37,437 nucleotides of DNA from Halococcus thailandensis JCM 13552 (GTDB taxonomy: Archaea; Halobacteriota; Halobacteria; Halobacteriales; Halococcaceae), in NCBI RefSeq assembly GCF_000336715.1, contig NZ_AOMF01000152.1:3637-41073 (forward strand), read 5' to 3'. The first letter of the stretch is position 1. The number at the start of each line of letters is the position of its first letter. Under the pieces are notes generated by a model. The model saw nothing but the letters and a program-made list of their open reading frames with translations, was not told the DNA's origin and ran no database searches. Shown here in pieces: positions 37,212-37,437 of the stretch. The position numbers and the translations under genes are program-made.

Positions 37212-37437
37212 TCAGCGGCCGACGAGCGGGAAGGAATCGACGTCGTCGGCTTCGCTCGCGTGTTCGTAGATGACGTGAGCGGTCGCGACGTCCTGGATCG
37301 CCAGTCCGGTGCTGTCGAAGACCGTGATCTCGTCCGCCTCAGTGCGGCCCGACCGATCGCCGACGACGATCTCGCCGACCGCACCGTGGATGTCGGAATC
37401 GTCGATGCGTCCCTCCTCGTAGGAACGGCTGATCTCG
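37212..37437 (-). CDS. Ornithine cyclodeaminase/mu-crystallin family, C-terminal part
   Basis: The window edge cuts the gene, so only the last 74 residues are seen. They contain RIDDSDIHGAVGEIVVGDRS, GRTEADEITVFDSTGLAIQD and VATAHVIYEHASEADDVDSF, ending LVGR. The ITVFDSTGLAIQD segment is a hallmark of this NAD(P)H-dependent family, which includes ornithine cyclodeaminase and archaeal alanine dehydrogenase. In haloarchaea an alanine dehydrogenase is possible; the substrate cannot be decided without the N-terminal half. Confidence 0.9.
   Translation of the reverse strand, partial: EISRSYEEGRIDDSDIHGAVGEIVVGDRSGRTEADEITVFDSTGLAIQDVATAHVIYEHASEADDVDSFPLVGR

Overview
This is haloarchaeal DNA (class Halobacteria). 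Proteins are acidic and rich in Asp, Glu, Ala and Val. Codons favour C or G in the third position. Secreted proteins carry Tat signals. Promoters look like archaeal TATA boxes placed 24-32 bases before leaderless starts. Several families present are typical of haloarchaea: HTH_10 (Bat-type) regulators, halocyanin, DUF2249, DUF7521, RNA polymerase epsilon and CGCGG-motif proteins. The genus cannot be fixed from sequence alone. No insertion sequence, integrase, CRISPR array or rRNA was seen; there is one tRNA.

Layout. 0-3 kb: two tandem-domain universal stress proteins around a DoxX-like membrane protein. 3-17 kb plus 19.8-22 kb: a denitrification and anaerobic-metabolism island. It holds a heme-copper-oxidase-like 12-TM protein, a cupin, an unknown protein, a Cys-rich GNAT, a PaaB-like small protein with a radical SAM/SPASM enzyme, an operon of a CGCGG small protein, a second radical SAM/SPASM enzyme and a free-standing glutamyl-tRNA-reductase dimerisation-like domain, three DUF2249 proteins, several regulators, quinol-type NO reductase (norZ), then a Tat lipoprotein copper nitrite reductase (nirK) and a two-domain halocyanin. 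17.5-19.6 kb: a small membrane protein, RNA polymerase epsilon framed by a 40-bp direct repeat, a zinc-ribbon protein and a PadR regulator. 22.1-37.4 kb: ordinary chromosomal genes (tRNA-Thr, a crotonase, nadE, a cysteine hydrolase, DUF63, deoC, regulators, a phosphatase, a tRNA methylthiotransferase, a CDF transporter, a HIT protein, pheA, hsp20, leuS, and part of an ornithine-cyclodeaminase-family gene).

Main observation. The semi-palindrome CGAA-N4-TTCG occurs seven times exactly and four times with one mismatch between 3.1 and 12.4 kb. Each copy lies before a gene of the anaerobic island, and eight of the eleven are centred 43-47 bases from the start codon. I found no exact copy elsewhere in the window by eye. 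This defines a probable regulon that joins nitrite and NO respiration to two radical SAM enzymes, two partner-like small proteins, DUF2249 proteins and several uncharacterised proteins. It also fixes some start codons. The radical SAM pair could be a RiPP-type peptide-modifying system or the oxygen-sensitive late steps (AhbC/AhbD-like) of anaerobic heme synthesis. The free-standing GluTR-like domain favours the heme reading, since heme is needed by NorZ.
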